DNA of 64,000 nt from Elmis aenea. Taxonomy: Eukaryota; Arthropoda; Insecta; Coleoptera; Elmidae. Numbering within the stretch: position 1 is the stretch's first letter; each line of letters opens with the position of its first letter. The notes beneath the pieces are model-generated. The model was not told the DNA's origin, did no database searches, and saw only the letters and a program-made list of their open reading frames with translations. Positions 43,001-57,589 of this stretch are shown here, piece by piece. The DNA lies in NCBI GenBank assembly GCA_947652605.1, contig OX393577.1, forward strand, positions 49,389,494 through 49,453,493, in the 5' to 3' direction. Position numbers and translations under genes: made by a program.

Positions 43001-46000
43001 ACCGCTTTTGCACCGTTGACCTTGTTCTACGAACTGGGTTCGAGCGGTTTTATCGCGTTTGTGCCATGCTGTACGATTTGAGGCCTTGTACACGCGAAGC
43101 GGATAACTCCAGTTGATCGCGCGTTAGAGCCAATTTTTTTGAACGCGACAGTATCAAAGCGGCGTAGGCAGATTTTTTTTAACGTGCATTCTGTGTTGAA
43201 GCTATAAGTTGGAAAAAGACAAAAATTAGGTTGGTCTTTGTCACCGACGCCGAAAGTCTACTTTTTTCTTGACCCAAAAATTTTATGCAGGTAGATTTGG
43301 GTAAGTTGGGTTTTTGTAACAAAAAAATTAAGCTGATAGAGAAAAGTCTAATTGTTGTATTTTTCAACTCACAGCTCCATTACAGAAGCAACATAAAAAA
43401 ATGGTTAGCCTTTGCCACCGCGACATTGTCGAATGCATAAACCCAGGAATTTAATGTAACGTTCAAGGGGTCTTTATTTTATAATAAAACCCTTGATGAT
43501 AATGTTTCTAAATGTAAAAATGTAATGGGCGTTTAAAAAAAAATTAAGTTGCGGTCATTTCCTGCTAAACCGGAAATACAAAAATATTGAAAAGATCATA
43601 AATATATTTTTAATTTCTTACTATATATTCAAGCCAAAATTTTAAAAAAAAGTTTGAAAATAACATCTCCGGACTTTGTCCTAATCCTGTATACAGAGTG
43701 GTGCTTTTTTCGATGCTCACCATTGCTATCTTGGAAACGGTAAAAGATACAAGGTCGGTTAAATTAGAGAAAAGTTGCACATTTTTATGACGATTTAGAA
43801 TTTAATAAAGAAATCCTGGATATTTTGATTCGTTTTTGATTTATTACAAAAAAGGTGAAAAATGTGATTTTAGAAAAATATTAGTATCTTCCCTGCCATT
43901 GATGCTATTTCATTTAAACTTGGTAACTTTATGTTTTTGACCGTCCTGGGTTTGATGACATCAACAGAAATTTTCTAGGCTTTCTAGATTTCAAGTTGCG
44001 ATAGTCAGCTTTTTTATTTCTTATGGCCGCCATATTGGATTTTTACACCATCAGACAGACAAAAAAAATAGCTTTCCAGATTGGTAACCAACATACCTTT
44101 TTCTTTCAAAAAACATGTTGAAATTTGAAAATTTGTGTAAATAATTCATAAAATCGAGAATGCTCTGAAAAACAACTGAAACTATGATATAAATAAAAGC
44201 TACAGAACATTTTATTGGTCTAATGATAACGAAATTAAGATTGTTGAAAACATATTTAGAAGATATGTTAGGCGAATTGCCATTATTAACAATTCAAAAT
44301 CATCAGTAGTTTCAGCAAGAAGGAGCTGGTCCTCACAACGCCCGCATTGTAAAAGGATATTAATTTAGATGTACGCTTTCAAAATTCATGACTTGGTACG
44401 TATGGTCCTGTTCATTGGCCTCCGTGATCGCCATGTTTAACGCCTATGGATAACTTTTGCATTGATGTTGTTTATGCAACCCTAACGGAAAATATTGAAC
44501 TTCTTCACCGTAAAATCAAAAATGGTTTCGACTCTATTTCGAGACAAACTATGCTAAAGGCAGTGGACGAAATGAATTTGAGGACTAACCAGTACATCAT
44601 ACATAACGGCACGCACTTTAAAAGATTTAAATAATTATTTATCTGGTGTTTTAAATTTATTGTAATTTCGTTATTTTATTAGACCTATAAAATGTTGTGT
44701 GACTTCTATTTATATTATAATTTCAATTGTTTTTCAGAACATTCACGATTTTATAGATTACAAGATGGTTTACCCGGCGTTGCACGGGCGATTACAATTT
44801 TAATTACTGTTTTAACTTGAATAAGCCCAATAATTCCAAATCATACACAAATGACATACTCTGATCAATCATCTTTTCATTTTCTTATAATTCCTTAAAA
44901 AATAACTATTTATTGCTTAAAAATTGAATAATAACTCAAATTTATTTTCTTTCGTCTTGTTACAATTAAAAATGTACTAATAAAAATAATACTTCATGTA
45001 CATTTATTACTAATTGTATACAAAACAATCTTTACTTGTGAAATACACCGCGCCGTATCGTGCTATGACCAGGTATTTGCCGACGTAAGATCGAATCCTG
45101 TCCAAGTATTTTTTTTTTTTTTAAATTGGTAAAATGTGCTTGTACTTAAAGTTTGGCGTTAGATCTGCAAGGTCCTAAATAGTAACTGTGCAAAATTTGG
45201 TCCCGATCGGTCAACGGACCTAGGATTGTATAGCGAACAAACAAACAAACACACAAACAAGCTCTTTTATATACCGGGTGTAACTGAAATCAGGCTCACC
45301 CCCTTTTTTTCTTTAGTTTTAAATTTAGACAAATGCAATTTTAAATATGTAACATTTGCAAAAACTGAATTATTTGAACATAGGTACACTTTTGTTTCAC
45401 TTCCGGTTATTTTAAATGGAACACCCTGTATATTTTTACATTTTTGGAAAGAGGAAACGATTTTGGATACAACTGTACCATTTTGGTTAATTTTTATAAC
45501 CTCAAATAATTTTTTGACAAAAATTAAATTTTATATTAAGTGTGCCGTGACCAGCATAAATTGAATTTTATTATGTCAAAAAGTGTCAGAAAAACGGTTT
45601 TGTAAATTTTAATTGACATTTGGGCTGCTTTAATAGACCTTAAAGGTTGCGAAATTGGTTTTTTGACAAAAAATCAATTTTTTTAAATGGAACGGGGGTG
45701 GCGCATGCGGTTATTTAAATAGAGTATTTTCTGGCGAATTCAACAATACCAATAACTTGGTATTTTTATTAGGAGCAGGCATTAAAAATTTCAAATTATT
45801 GTAAGATATCCTAATAATCATAGTTGACTATGCCAAATGGCAACAAAACAAATGTTTTTTTTGTGTTTTTTTACAAAACCGTTTTTCGGACACTTGTTGA
45901 CAAAATAAAATTGAATTTATGCGGGTCAAGGCACACTTAAATTAATTTTTTTATTTTGTCAAAAAAATTATTTGAGGTTATAAAAATTAACCAAAATGGT

Positions 46001-48224
46001 ACAGTTGTATCCAAAATCGTTTCCTCTTTCCAAAAATGTAAAAATATACAGGGTGTTCCATTTGAAATAACAAAGTTATGGCCATTTCCGGCGAAACCAG
46101 AAGTGAAACAAAAGTGTACCCATGTTCAAATAATCCAGTTTTTTTGCAAATTTTACATGTCTAAAATTTCATTTGTCTAAATTCAAAACTAAAGAAAAAA
46201 AGGGGGTGAGCCTGATTTCAGTTACACGCGGTACATAGATTTATACAAATTTTAAAATTTCAACAGGTTTTTTGAAAGAAAAAAGGTATGTTGGTTACCA
46301 ATCTGAAAAGCTAATTTTTTTGTCTGTCTGATGGTGTAAAAATCCAATATGGCGGCCATAAGAAATAAAAAAGTTGACTATCGCAACTTGAAATCTAAAA
46401 GGCTTAAAAAAATTCTGTTGACGTCATCAAACCCAAGACGGTCAAAAACATAAAGTTACCAAGTTTAAATGAAATAGCGTCAATGGCAGGGAAGATAATA
46501 ATATTTTTCTAAAATCACATTTTTCACCTTTTTTGTAATAAATCAAAAACGAATCAAAATATCCAGGATTTCTTTATTAAATTCTTTATCGCCATAAAAA
46601 TGTGCAACTTTTCTCTTATTTAACCGACCTTGTATCTCTTATTTAACCGACCTTGTATCTCTTACCGTTTCCAAGATAGCAATGGTGAGCATCGAAAAAG
46701 CACCACCCTGTATATCACATATGAAAAATTAGGCTCAAATCACTTTTAAAGCTACCAACTTAAATTAAATTTCATGTTAAACTACACTGTTTGAGTATAT
46801 AAAGTGTATGAAAATGATCCATTTCATCAAATGAAACATCTAAGTCTGATTGCATAAACACTAAACCTGGCATTTAACCACGTTAACCCTAGAACTAGGC
46901 AATATCATAGCATGATTGATTCTGATATTGCCTAGTTTTAGGATTAACTTGTATTTTAACACCAGTGTTGCTTTGTGCAATCAGGCCGTAGCACATTTAT
47001 AAAATCTTTTAATAAAACAATAAAACACAACAAAACAACTTACCTTTTCTTCTTTCTTTCCTTCTTGAGCCGTTTTTTATGCCGGGTTTGTACTTCATCA
47101 TCAGAGCAAAAGTAAAATAATTCAATCTGTTTATCAGTTCCATGGCAGCCTAATATTTGACCTGTAGAATCACTGAACATGGTTGTTACTCTGCCTTTTC
47201 CAGATCGCAATAAAGATCCAGCTTTGTGGCACTGAAGTGGGTACTAAATAATTAAAAAATTAGTATTGTTCTTATTAAAACTTGAAGAAACAATCATACT
47301 GTGGGATCATCGGCATCATCCAAATTTGTTATCTCCAGCGTAGATGACAATTGTTCAATCGGAGTTTTGTTTTCAGCTTCGGAATCTCTGTGCAATAACT
47401 TCCAAACCCTAAGTTCAGCATCACCACAGCCAGTGACTAAATATCGATCATCTTTCATCAACGTTAAACCCCAAACCTACAATGATATTTCTATTGTTAT
47501 AGAAAATGTAAAATACAAAACTCTTACTTCAGTGCGATGTCCCACTAAAGTTTTAAAACAATGTTGTGTGTCCAAGTCCCAGAATTTAACATAACTATCT
47601 TTACCACCCGAGATTAAAATAGGTTGCTGTGATAAAAATACAAGTTGAGTTACTGGCCCACGATGACCTGATAATCGACAGACACCTGCTTCAGCAACTG
47701 TATCCCATACAATTATATCAGTATCCTATAAAATACAAATTAAAATATATCCACATACATTTCACTTTATTTCTACAAACCTTAGAACCAGAAGCTAACT
47801 TATGGCCAATATTGTCATAAGCAAGAGAAATAACTTCACCTCGATGACCAGAAAAAGTGCATACGACATCAGCAGTAATTAAGTCATAAATCTGAATATT
47901 TCCATCAGCGTAACCTACAGCCAAATACTGTTTATTTGGACTAGCACACAAACACGTTACAGCAGACTTCTCTCCTGGTAAAACTTGTGCCTAAAATTAA
48001 ACTGTACATGCATAATTTATATTTAACAATTTAATTCCCTTTACCTTCTCGCCTAATCGCATGTCCCAAATAACTACATGTTCACAAGCCCCAACAGCCA
48101 CATATCGACCCTCTTGACCTTGCAGAGTAACAAATACTATGTTACAATTTAAACTTGCAATTATATTAAAGTTTCCTGCAGGTACATATCGCAAGTAATC
48201 TTTTGTAAGTCCCTTTTTGTTCAT
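30895..48224 (-). CDS. WDR3: WDR3 / Utp12, U3 snoRNP WD-repeat protein
   Basis: Thirteen exons join in phase to give 940 residues, close to the usual 943 of the human protein: 48224-48045, 47990-47781, 47725-47528, 47476-47300, 47243-47044, 41489-41106, 40977-40818, 38519-38292, 36559-36290, 36199-35960, 32634-32447, 32105-31883, 31059-30895. The family forms part of the UTP-B subcomplex of the small-subunit processome and is needed in the nucleolus for 18S rRNA maturation. Two WD40 propellers fill residues about 15-700, with signature blocks [32 protein letters not shown] and [15 protein letters not shown] basic KKR-rich linker lies near 310-325. The helical Utp12 C-terminal domain follows, ending in a lysine/arginine-rich tail. 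All exons are intact although the introns hold at least fifteen mobile-element insertions. Confidence 0.97.
31635..31851. mobile_element. Short hAT-like MITE
   Basis: The ends CAGGGCCGATGAGAGG and CGACGCCTCTG are related to common hAT termini. Flanks AGTGTGAT (31627-31634) and AGTGTGAC (31852-31859) form an 8-bp duplication with one change. It is GC-rich (GGGCCCGG blocks), unlike its AT-rich surroundings. Confidence 0.7.
31883..32105 (-). CDS. WDR3: WDR3 exon 12
   Basis: Residues 812-886: [20 protein letters not shown] and [17 protein letters not shown], the helical Utp12 domain. A 217-bp hAT-like MITE lies only 32 bases past its donor. Confidence 0.95.
32153..32430. repeat. TA-flanked fold-back MITE in WDR3 intron 11
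   Basis: CAGCGTCGTTCAAAAAGTCT on the left mirrors AGACTTTTTGAATGACACTG on the right, with TA on both sides. Arms extend inward over about 120 bp with few mismatches (AACTAATTTT / AAAATTAGTT). It is 278 bp long. Confidence 0.85.
32447..32634 (-). CDS. WDR3: WDR3 exon 11
   Basis: Residues 750-812: [20 protein letters not shown] and the [16 protein letters not shown] segment, matching the family's PxPxNPILMAY motif. Start of the Utp12 C-terminal domain. Confidence 0.95.
32912..33429 (+). mobile_element. piggyBac-like MITE between TTAA sites
   Basis: CCCTTTCGCGCC at the left and GGCGCGAAAGGG at the right are perfect inverted ends, each next to TTAA (32908-32911 and 33430-33433). The plus strand has a short [16 protein letters not shown] stretch near 33125-33170 that may be a trace of a transposase N-terminus. 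Its right TTAA is also the left TTAA of the next element. Confidence 0.75.
33897..35407. mobile_element. TA-flanked fold-back element split by a mariner-like insertion
   Basis: CCGAGTGATTCAGTTTGACT on the left mirrors AGTCAAACTGAATCACCCGG on the right. The arms, over 500 bp each, are almost complete mirror images (for example TTGTTATCTCTACGATGACG and CGTCATCATGGAGATAACAA). TA flanks both ends. The centre is taken by the element at 34447-35053. Confidence 0.85.
34447..35053 (-). mobile_element. Mariner-like element with Stowaway-type ends, copy 2
   Basis: CTCCTTTCGTCCGAAAATAA and TTATTTTCGGACAGAGGGAG are inverted ends flanked by TA. On the minus strand about 34790-34965 broken frames read [26 protein letters not shown] and [10 protein letters not shown]. 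This is the same transposase C-terminus as in 18861-19445. Catalytic regions are lost. Confidence 0.75.
35960..36199 (-). CDS. WDR3: WDR3 exon 10
   Basis: Residues 670-749: [40 protein letters not shown] and KKTIGSEKA. It closes the second propeller and enters the acidic linker. Confidence 0.96.
36290..36559 (-). CDS. WDR3: WDR3 exon 9
   Basis: Residues 580-669: [38 protein letters not shown] and [18 protein letters not shown]. This is the best conserved stretch of the protein. The intron before it holds the fold-back element at 36750-38188. Confidence 0.97.
36750..38188. repeat. TA-flanked fold-back MITE in WDR3 intron 8
   Basis: CAGGGTGTCTCAAATTCGAG on the left mirrors CTCGAATTTGGGACACCCTG on the right, both next to TA. 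Arms of roughly 600 bp include AGCTACGAGGTCGGTTAAAT on the left and its complement on the right. Frames seen in it are mirror artefacts. Confidence 0.85.
38292..38519 (-). CDS. WDR3: WDR3 exon 8
   Basis: Residues 504-579: [17 protein letters not shown] then [20 protein letters not shown] and [12 protein letters not shown]. Phase 0 on both sides. Confidence 0.96.
38822..39167. mobile_element. hAT-like MITE with 8-bp duplication GTTATAGG
   Basis: The ends CAGTGGTGAGCTATGAAA and CAGCTCACCACTG are inverted, each flanked by GTTATAGG (38814-38821 and 39168-39175). The subterminal block ACAAAGGGCTCGC occurs at both ends in the same reading. It is inserted in older repeat DNA. Confidence 0.85.
39489..40235. 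repeat. TA-flanked fold-back MITE in WDR3 intron 7
   Basis: CAGGGTGTCACACAAAAAAC on the left mirrors TTTTTCGTGTGACACCCTG on the right. Nearly the whole 747 bp folds into one hairpin; the centre mirrors around 39880 (AACAAATGTCATTTAAACG / AAGACATTTGTTGAT). TA flanks both sides. Confidence 0.85.
40482..40741. mobile_element. hAT-like MITE with CAGGGGTT ends
   Basis: CAGGGGTTTCCAAAGTTT at the left and AGTACTTTAAGAACCCCTG-like inverted end at the right (GTACTTTAAGAACCCCTG). The inner GCGGGCC / GGGCCGTACTTT blocks match widespread hAT termini of the CAGGGGTTCTCAAAGT type. A clean 8-bp duplication could not be fixed. Confidence 0.65.
40818..40977 (-). CDS. WDR3: WDR3 exon 7
   Basis: Residues 450-503: [17 protein letters not shown], then [20 protein letters not shown]. 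The FVPGDR motif is conserved in the family. Confidence 0.95.
41106..41489 (-). CDS. WDR3: WDR3 exon 6
   Basis: Residues 322-450. It begins with acidic [17 protein letters not shown], then [11 protein letters not shown] and WD blades with [15 protein letters not shown]. The donor ACTGG|GTACAT is poor, but the phase and the Gly-Tyr junction to exon 7 fit. It follows the 5.5-kb intron 5. Confidence 0.9.
42599..42738. repeat. 140-bp near-perfect hairpin MITE
   Basis: Arms of 60 bases beginning TGGTGCCTGTCCACGTGAGA pair with only two mismatches. The loop is about 18 bases. TA lies on either side. The arms are GC-richer than the surroundings. Confidence 0.8.
42916..43470. mobile_element. Possible piggyBac-like MITE
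   Basis: CCCCTTGACTGG after TTAA (42912-42915) pairs with TCAAGGGG at 43463-43470. Two copies of CTACGAACTGRGTTCG and of GCTGTACGATTT lie near the left end. The right TTAA is not preserved. Confidence 0.45.
44762..46243 (+). repeat. Insertion with SINE/RTE-like features inside the mariner-type copy
   Basis: Compared with 9038-10538, the sequence is interrupted after TTTTATAGATTA and resumes at TTATACAAATTTT. The inserted block begins ACCCGGCGTTGCACGGGCG and near 45235 has ATAGCGAACAAACAAACAAA, both typical of RTE/SINE-like retroelement ends. At about 45091 GATCGAATCC fits a tRNA B-box, so a tRNA-derived SINE is possible. A TA-type fold-back is nested in it. Confidence 0.45.
45274..46231. repeat. 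TA-flanked fold-back MITE (third nesting level)
   Basis: CCGGGTGTAACTGAAATCAG mirrors CTGATTTCAGTTACACGCGG, both TA-flanked. The arms mirror over about 350 bp each, including AAATGGAACACCCTGTATAT on the left and its complement on the right. Confidence 0.85.
46851..46986. repeat. Small hairpin with internal TTAA-bounded core
   Basis: GTCTGATTGCATAAACACT and AGCAACACTGG...TGCAATCAGGC pair in inverted orientation. The core 46887-46943 (CCCTAGAACTAGGCAATATC and its mirror) is bounded by TTAA on both sides. It lies in WDR3 intron 5 about 60 bases from exon 5. Confidence 0.55.
47044..47243 (-). CDS. WDR3: WDR3 exon 5
   Basis: Residues 256-322 (last codon split). Carries [15 protein letters not shown] and a lysine-rich run [13 protein letters not shown], which suits nucleolar localisation. 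Donor AAAAG|GTAAGT. Confidence 0.93.
47300..47476 (-). CDS. WDR3: WDR3 exon 4
   Basis: Residues 197-255, starting [16 protein letters not shown] and [11 protein letters not shown], then a variable acidic segment with DDADDPT. Phase 0 on both sides. Confidence 0.93.
47528..47725 (-). CDS. WDR3: WDR3 exon 3
   Basis: Residues 131-196, [15 protein letters not shown] then [20 protein letters not shown]. The DTDIIVWD and [11 protein letters not shown] blocks are family signatures. Confidence 0.97.
47781..47990 (-). CDS. WDR3: WDR3 exon 2
   Basis: Residues 61-130, with WD blades [15 protein letters not shown] and GHKLASGSK. The donor is AAG|GTTTGT, weaker than the others but in phase with exon 3. 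Confidence 0.95.
48045..48224 (-). CDS. WDR3: WDR3 exon 1 (start codon)
   Basis: It encodes residues 1-60. The start [17 protein letters not shown] matches the conserved LTKxYLRY opening of the family. The first blade is visible as [18 protein letters not shown]. Donor GAGAAG|GTAAAG. Confidence 0.95.
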
Positions 48225-48650
48225 TTTAGAAGTTGTTTGTAATATATTAGCATTAAATTATTATTATTATAACCACAAAAATATGAAATGTTTTCTGTTT
48301 AGAAAAAATGAGTTTTTAAGAAGAAATAACTGTGTTTAAAAGAATTTAAAATGATAAACAACACTACTTAACCTATAAATTATCACGCTTTGACTTAGTC
48401 AAAATCTATAATATGCCCGTTATTCACAAACTCTAGCACTATAGTTGACTATAGTACATTATCAATAGCTATAATTTCGATTGCACCAAAATCACCATTT
48501 TCGTAAACATTTTAATGCTCTGCTTGTTTTAGGGTACAGCAGTAGTAATCTATTATTTTGGTTTTAAACAAAACTTTCATTTAACAATGGTAATAACGAA
48601 GCACCAATAAACTTTTACTACTACTACTAATTCTAGGTGGGACAGGACAG

Positions 48651-49267
48651 GGCAATCACGAAGAGTAGCTCATCATGGTGTGTTCACAAGTGGCGCAAAC
48701 GTAAGCACACGGAATATATGTAACGGCAAATGTTAATTGCTTAAAAAAATAGTTATTTATGTATCAAGGCCGAAAAAGTACGTTTTGGCCAAGGTGCATA
48801 TTACATTTTTTGTGCGATCGAATTAAAAACAATTAAAATTTTTAGTAATTTTCAAAATTATAGGTTAGAAACTACGTGACATTCTGTCACTGACAGCTGA
48901 CGGCGTATGTACTGCATTACCGGCCCTCTCCTTAGCAACGGCCGTAAAAGTTACTTTTTCGGCCGTTGCTAAGGGTAACGGCCTGAAAAGTAACTTTTAC
49001 GGCCGTTGCTAAGGAGAGGGCCGGTAATGCAGTACTTTATGGTTGCTAACGCGTCCGTCAAACAGCTGTTCTAGTACGATCGCACAAAAAAGCTTTTACA
49101 GGCCTCTAACCTGACCCTCTTTTACCGACAAAATGAATGACGGTCGTGAGAAAGGACATATATACACTCTGATTTTAATATTTTCAAGAAAACAAACAGT
49201 ATTTCTTTGATGCTTACGTTTGCGCCACTTGTGAACACACCGTGATGAGCTTCTCTTCCTGATTGCC
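48651..49267. mobile_element. Fold-back MITE with 8-bp duplication CAGGACAG
   Basis: GGCAATCACGAAGAGTAGCT on the left mirrors AGCTTCTCTTCCTGATTGCC on the right. CAGGACAG flanks it at 48643-48650 and 49268-49275. The block GTTCACAAGTGGCGCAAACG and its complement lie near the ends. The centre (about 48910-49050) is GC-rich and mirrors again around CCGGCCCTCTCCTTAGCAAC. It sits about 430 bases upstream of the WDR3 ATG. Confidence 0.85.
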
Positions 49268-50218
49268 CAGGACAGGATGCGGGTATGGACGAAAGGAAAA
49301 CATTTCATGAGTTAAAGGAACGAAATTATTTTTAAATCTACCTTAGCATTTAAATTTAAATTCATTAGAGACTTCAGTTATTGTAATATCACCTTATTTA
49401 TTTTTAATTGTTTTACAGTAAACTGGGAAATGCAATTTTTTTTCTCCACCTCGCGGGATTCGGGATAAATTATTAAAAATCGGGACTGTTCCGCCAGAAG
49501 CGGGTATTGTCACCTTACCTAAACTGGTTTCAGAATCAAAACTATGCATATTACTTTAAAACTTTTCAGAATCAAACTGGATTTAAAAAGTTATAGAATA
49601 ACCCTACAGGTCTAAATAAGACGTTCATAGCCGAGGGCAAATTAGAAACAAATTAAACTTTTTAAAGCAGTTTAACTTTTATTTTTGTGTAGGCTAGAGT
49701 CCAATCAGATTTACCTATGTGAAAGTGAAATGTTTTTTGTACTTTCACATAATTAGTACCTTATTAAATGCAATTAAAGTTTGAGGTGCGATTATTGGTA
49801 AATAAAACATCTGCATAAGCATATCATATATTTATTAAATAGTTTCAATAGCACATACAAAATATATTTTTAAAACTAAACATATTTACACTATCATTTA
49901 TCTTAAAAAAAAAAAAACTGTTTAAAACAAATCGTCCTTATTGTCTTGATATGAACATTGATGGCAGTTATGGCCCACTTTGCAATGTTGAGATCGCAAA
50001 ATTCCTAATATTATTATAAATAATTACAATTTAAAACATATTTATAATTTTACAGCTACCTAAATTTTACAAAGTTAAAGCCTTTATCTTAAATATTGCT
50101 TGAAAATTATGAGCTTACTTACAAAAATAATTACATCTTTTATCACAATATACAATTCCTTATGGGTAAACAAAAAACAACAAAATTAAGTAAATTAAAT
50201 TATACGAACACATTTTAT

Positions 50219-50525
50219 AAGGTGACCAACCGTCCTCCTTTAGGGAGGACAGTCCTTCTTTTGTTAATTCTGTCCTCCCTCGAAAAGTGTCCTCCTTTTC
50301 GATACATTGACAAAAAATATTCATTCAGTGGAAAGGTACTCATTTAAATAATAATTAATAGGTATGTAAGCATATTTACATGTTACAAAAATGTCTTTAT
50401 TATTGCACATTTATCATATTATAGTGTATTATTGTTGCACTGATTAAAATGTTTCTTTTATTTCCGATATTTTTTTCTTCAATTTATTTGTCCTCCTTTT
50501 CATTGTGAAAAAGTTGGTCACCTTA
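50219..50525. mobile_element. hAT-like MITE with 8-bp duplication CATTTTAT
   Basis: AAGGTGACCAACCGTCCTCC and GTTGGTCACCTTA are inverted ends flanked by CATTTTAT (50211-50218 and 50526-50533). TGTCCTCC motifs are repeated inside. The nearest minus-strand AATAAA after the ci stop (50457-50462) lies within it, so it may have supplied a poly(A) signal to ci. Confidence 0.75.
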
Positions 50526-50759
50526 CATTTTATCAAGCCTGAACTGTGTTAATTTATAAATAATTCAATTGTATAATTTTAAGAGCACTGTGTAGTATTT
50601 GGAGCATTATTAGATTATTACTAATAAGAGTTATTAACAAACGCATGTCTTTTAAAGGTTTTTAAAAATAAACTTATTTGTACATCTTGGTGATTTTGAG
50701 CTTTCTTAAATGTATCTATTTACCCATGGAAGTTTTAGGCTTATATAAGTGCAACTATT

Positions 50760-56310
<5,551 letters not shown>

Positions 56311-57589
56311 CTGAAATAAATGTTAAGATATAAATAACAACATTCCAGATAAAACAGATAAGTAATTTGATGAAAGAACTAGTCAGGAAAATTCCTACCA
56401 ACACATGTATTTTTGAAGACATTATTAAAAGTTAAGTAATACGTGCATATTGTATTTTCTTCCTAAAGAATTCAAGGTATAATTTTATGTTTTGTAACTT
56501 AAAATTTAAATGTTATTCAGTTAAAAAAAAAATATTCACAGTTACTATCGTTTTTAAATTGTAAAAGTAATAATAACGTTTACACAGTAAATATTCACTA
56601 GTAATTGTTTAAACTTTTTACATGTACAAAGTACATATAAGAATCAAGTTTGTGAGAATTCAATTGCTTAATTTTTGTTTTATCTTTGAGACTTATAAAT
56701 TACAAGAAAATTTTATTTTACTGCTGATAAAAATGTTTCTACATAAATCTAAAAATATTAATAGTTCTATTGGCGCCAAGCTTAACGTAAATATAGAAAC
56801 CAACAATAATCGCAATGCGTCGACAACTTAAAAGCGGAAAAGAAATTAAAAAAAGTGTACCACGACCACGATACGCTCGGAGCATTTAAGAATAACGCAC
56901 AATTTACTTCGAAAATTATGTTTCCTTGGTACTTAAAAGCGTCAAATGTATATTTCGAAGGAAATTGAAAGCTTTAAGAATCGACTGCGATTTATAAGTA
57001 AAAACAGACAACGACGATATTTAACGGTTAAACGCATACAGAGCTGAAGAAGAACGGCGGCAAAAACGATTGCATATGGAGCTTGAGGATTGGCATAAGG
57101 AAAGAGATAATTTATACTTCTGAATATAATAATTAATGAGATGAGTTTGTTGACGTTCCTCAGTCAATCAGTCAGTTTTATTGCCCGTGCTGTTAACATA
57201 GTCGCCCAGTTGCTTACAGACTTGAGATTTAAAAACCCACGCGGATTCTTTGTGTTGTTGGGGAGATGAATCACGAATGTCATTGAGATTAAAGAAACCT
57301 TTGCAGTTGTAAAATTAACAGGGACGTACTGGAACCTTCCACTTATCTTTTTTGAGACTAGTTCATGTATGTACATCTACATAGGTACCTATATCCGGAA
57401 TGCTATCTATTCTAAACGAACCATTTAGAACTGTGACCGAATGAACCAAAATTGTGGAGATTTTGGAAATTTAATAAAGAACATGATTCAATTAAAAATT
57501 GCACGTCAGATCATTAAAATACAGTTACATCATTGATTACCAATGTAATTTCAATAGATAATGCCACTATTAGAAGCAAGATTTCGTTT

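Larger units (their letters stand above)
42390..43689. mobile_element. Fold-back element in WDR3 intron 5, with two insertions
   Basis: CAGGATTAGGACAAAGT at the left mirrors ACTTTGTCCTAATCCTG at the right. The arms continue through TTTAGCAGGAAAT / ATTTCCTGCTAAA. The centre carries a 140-bp hairpin (42599-42738) and a piggyBac-like piece (42916-43470). Its right TA directly abuts the TA of the next element at 43694. Confidence 0.75.
43694..46710. mobile_element. Defective mariner-type element, family 1, second copy, with nested insertions
   Basis: The ends CAGAGTGGTGCTTTTTTCGA and GCATCGAAAAAGCACCACCCTG are inverted and TA-flanked, and the body matches 9038-10538. The plus strand 44330-44634 keeps [10 protein letters not shown] and then an open C-terminal part, [20 protein letters not shown] and [18 protein letters not shown], ending [11 protein letters not shown] foreign block, 44762-46243, interrupts the right arm. 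A short 28-bp stretch near 46620-46660 is tandemly duplicated. Confidence 0.8.
48225..50759. other. Intergenic DNA between WDR3 and ci
   Basis: WDR3 starts at 48224 and ci stops at 50760, both on the minus strand. The first 400 bases upstream of WDR3 should hold its promoter, but no clear element is seen. Two hAT-type MITEs (48651-49267, 50219-50525) take up much of the rest. 49280-50210 shows nothing recognisable. The last part before 50760 is probably ci 3' UTR. Confidence 0.5.

Noticed and set aside
44446..44634. Open 62-residue frame considered as a host gene
   Set aside because: It is the C-terminus of a mariner-type transposase in a defective element, matched by the broken copy at 9790-9980.
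45060..45125. Possible tRNA gene
   Set aside because: A B-box-like stretch is present, but no cloverleaf or clear anticodon stem can be drawn; it lies in a repeat insertion.
57164..57376. Minus-strand 70-residue frame considered as an upstream ci exon
   Set aside because: No GLI N-terminal motif and no suitable splice sites in phase 1.
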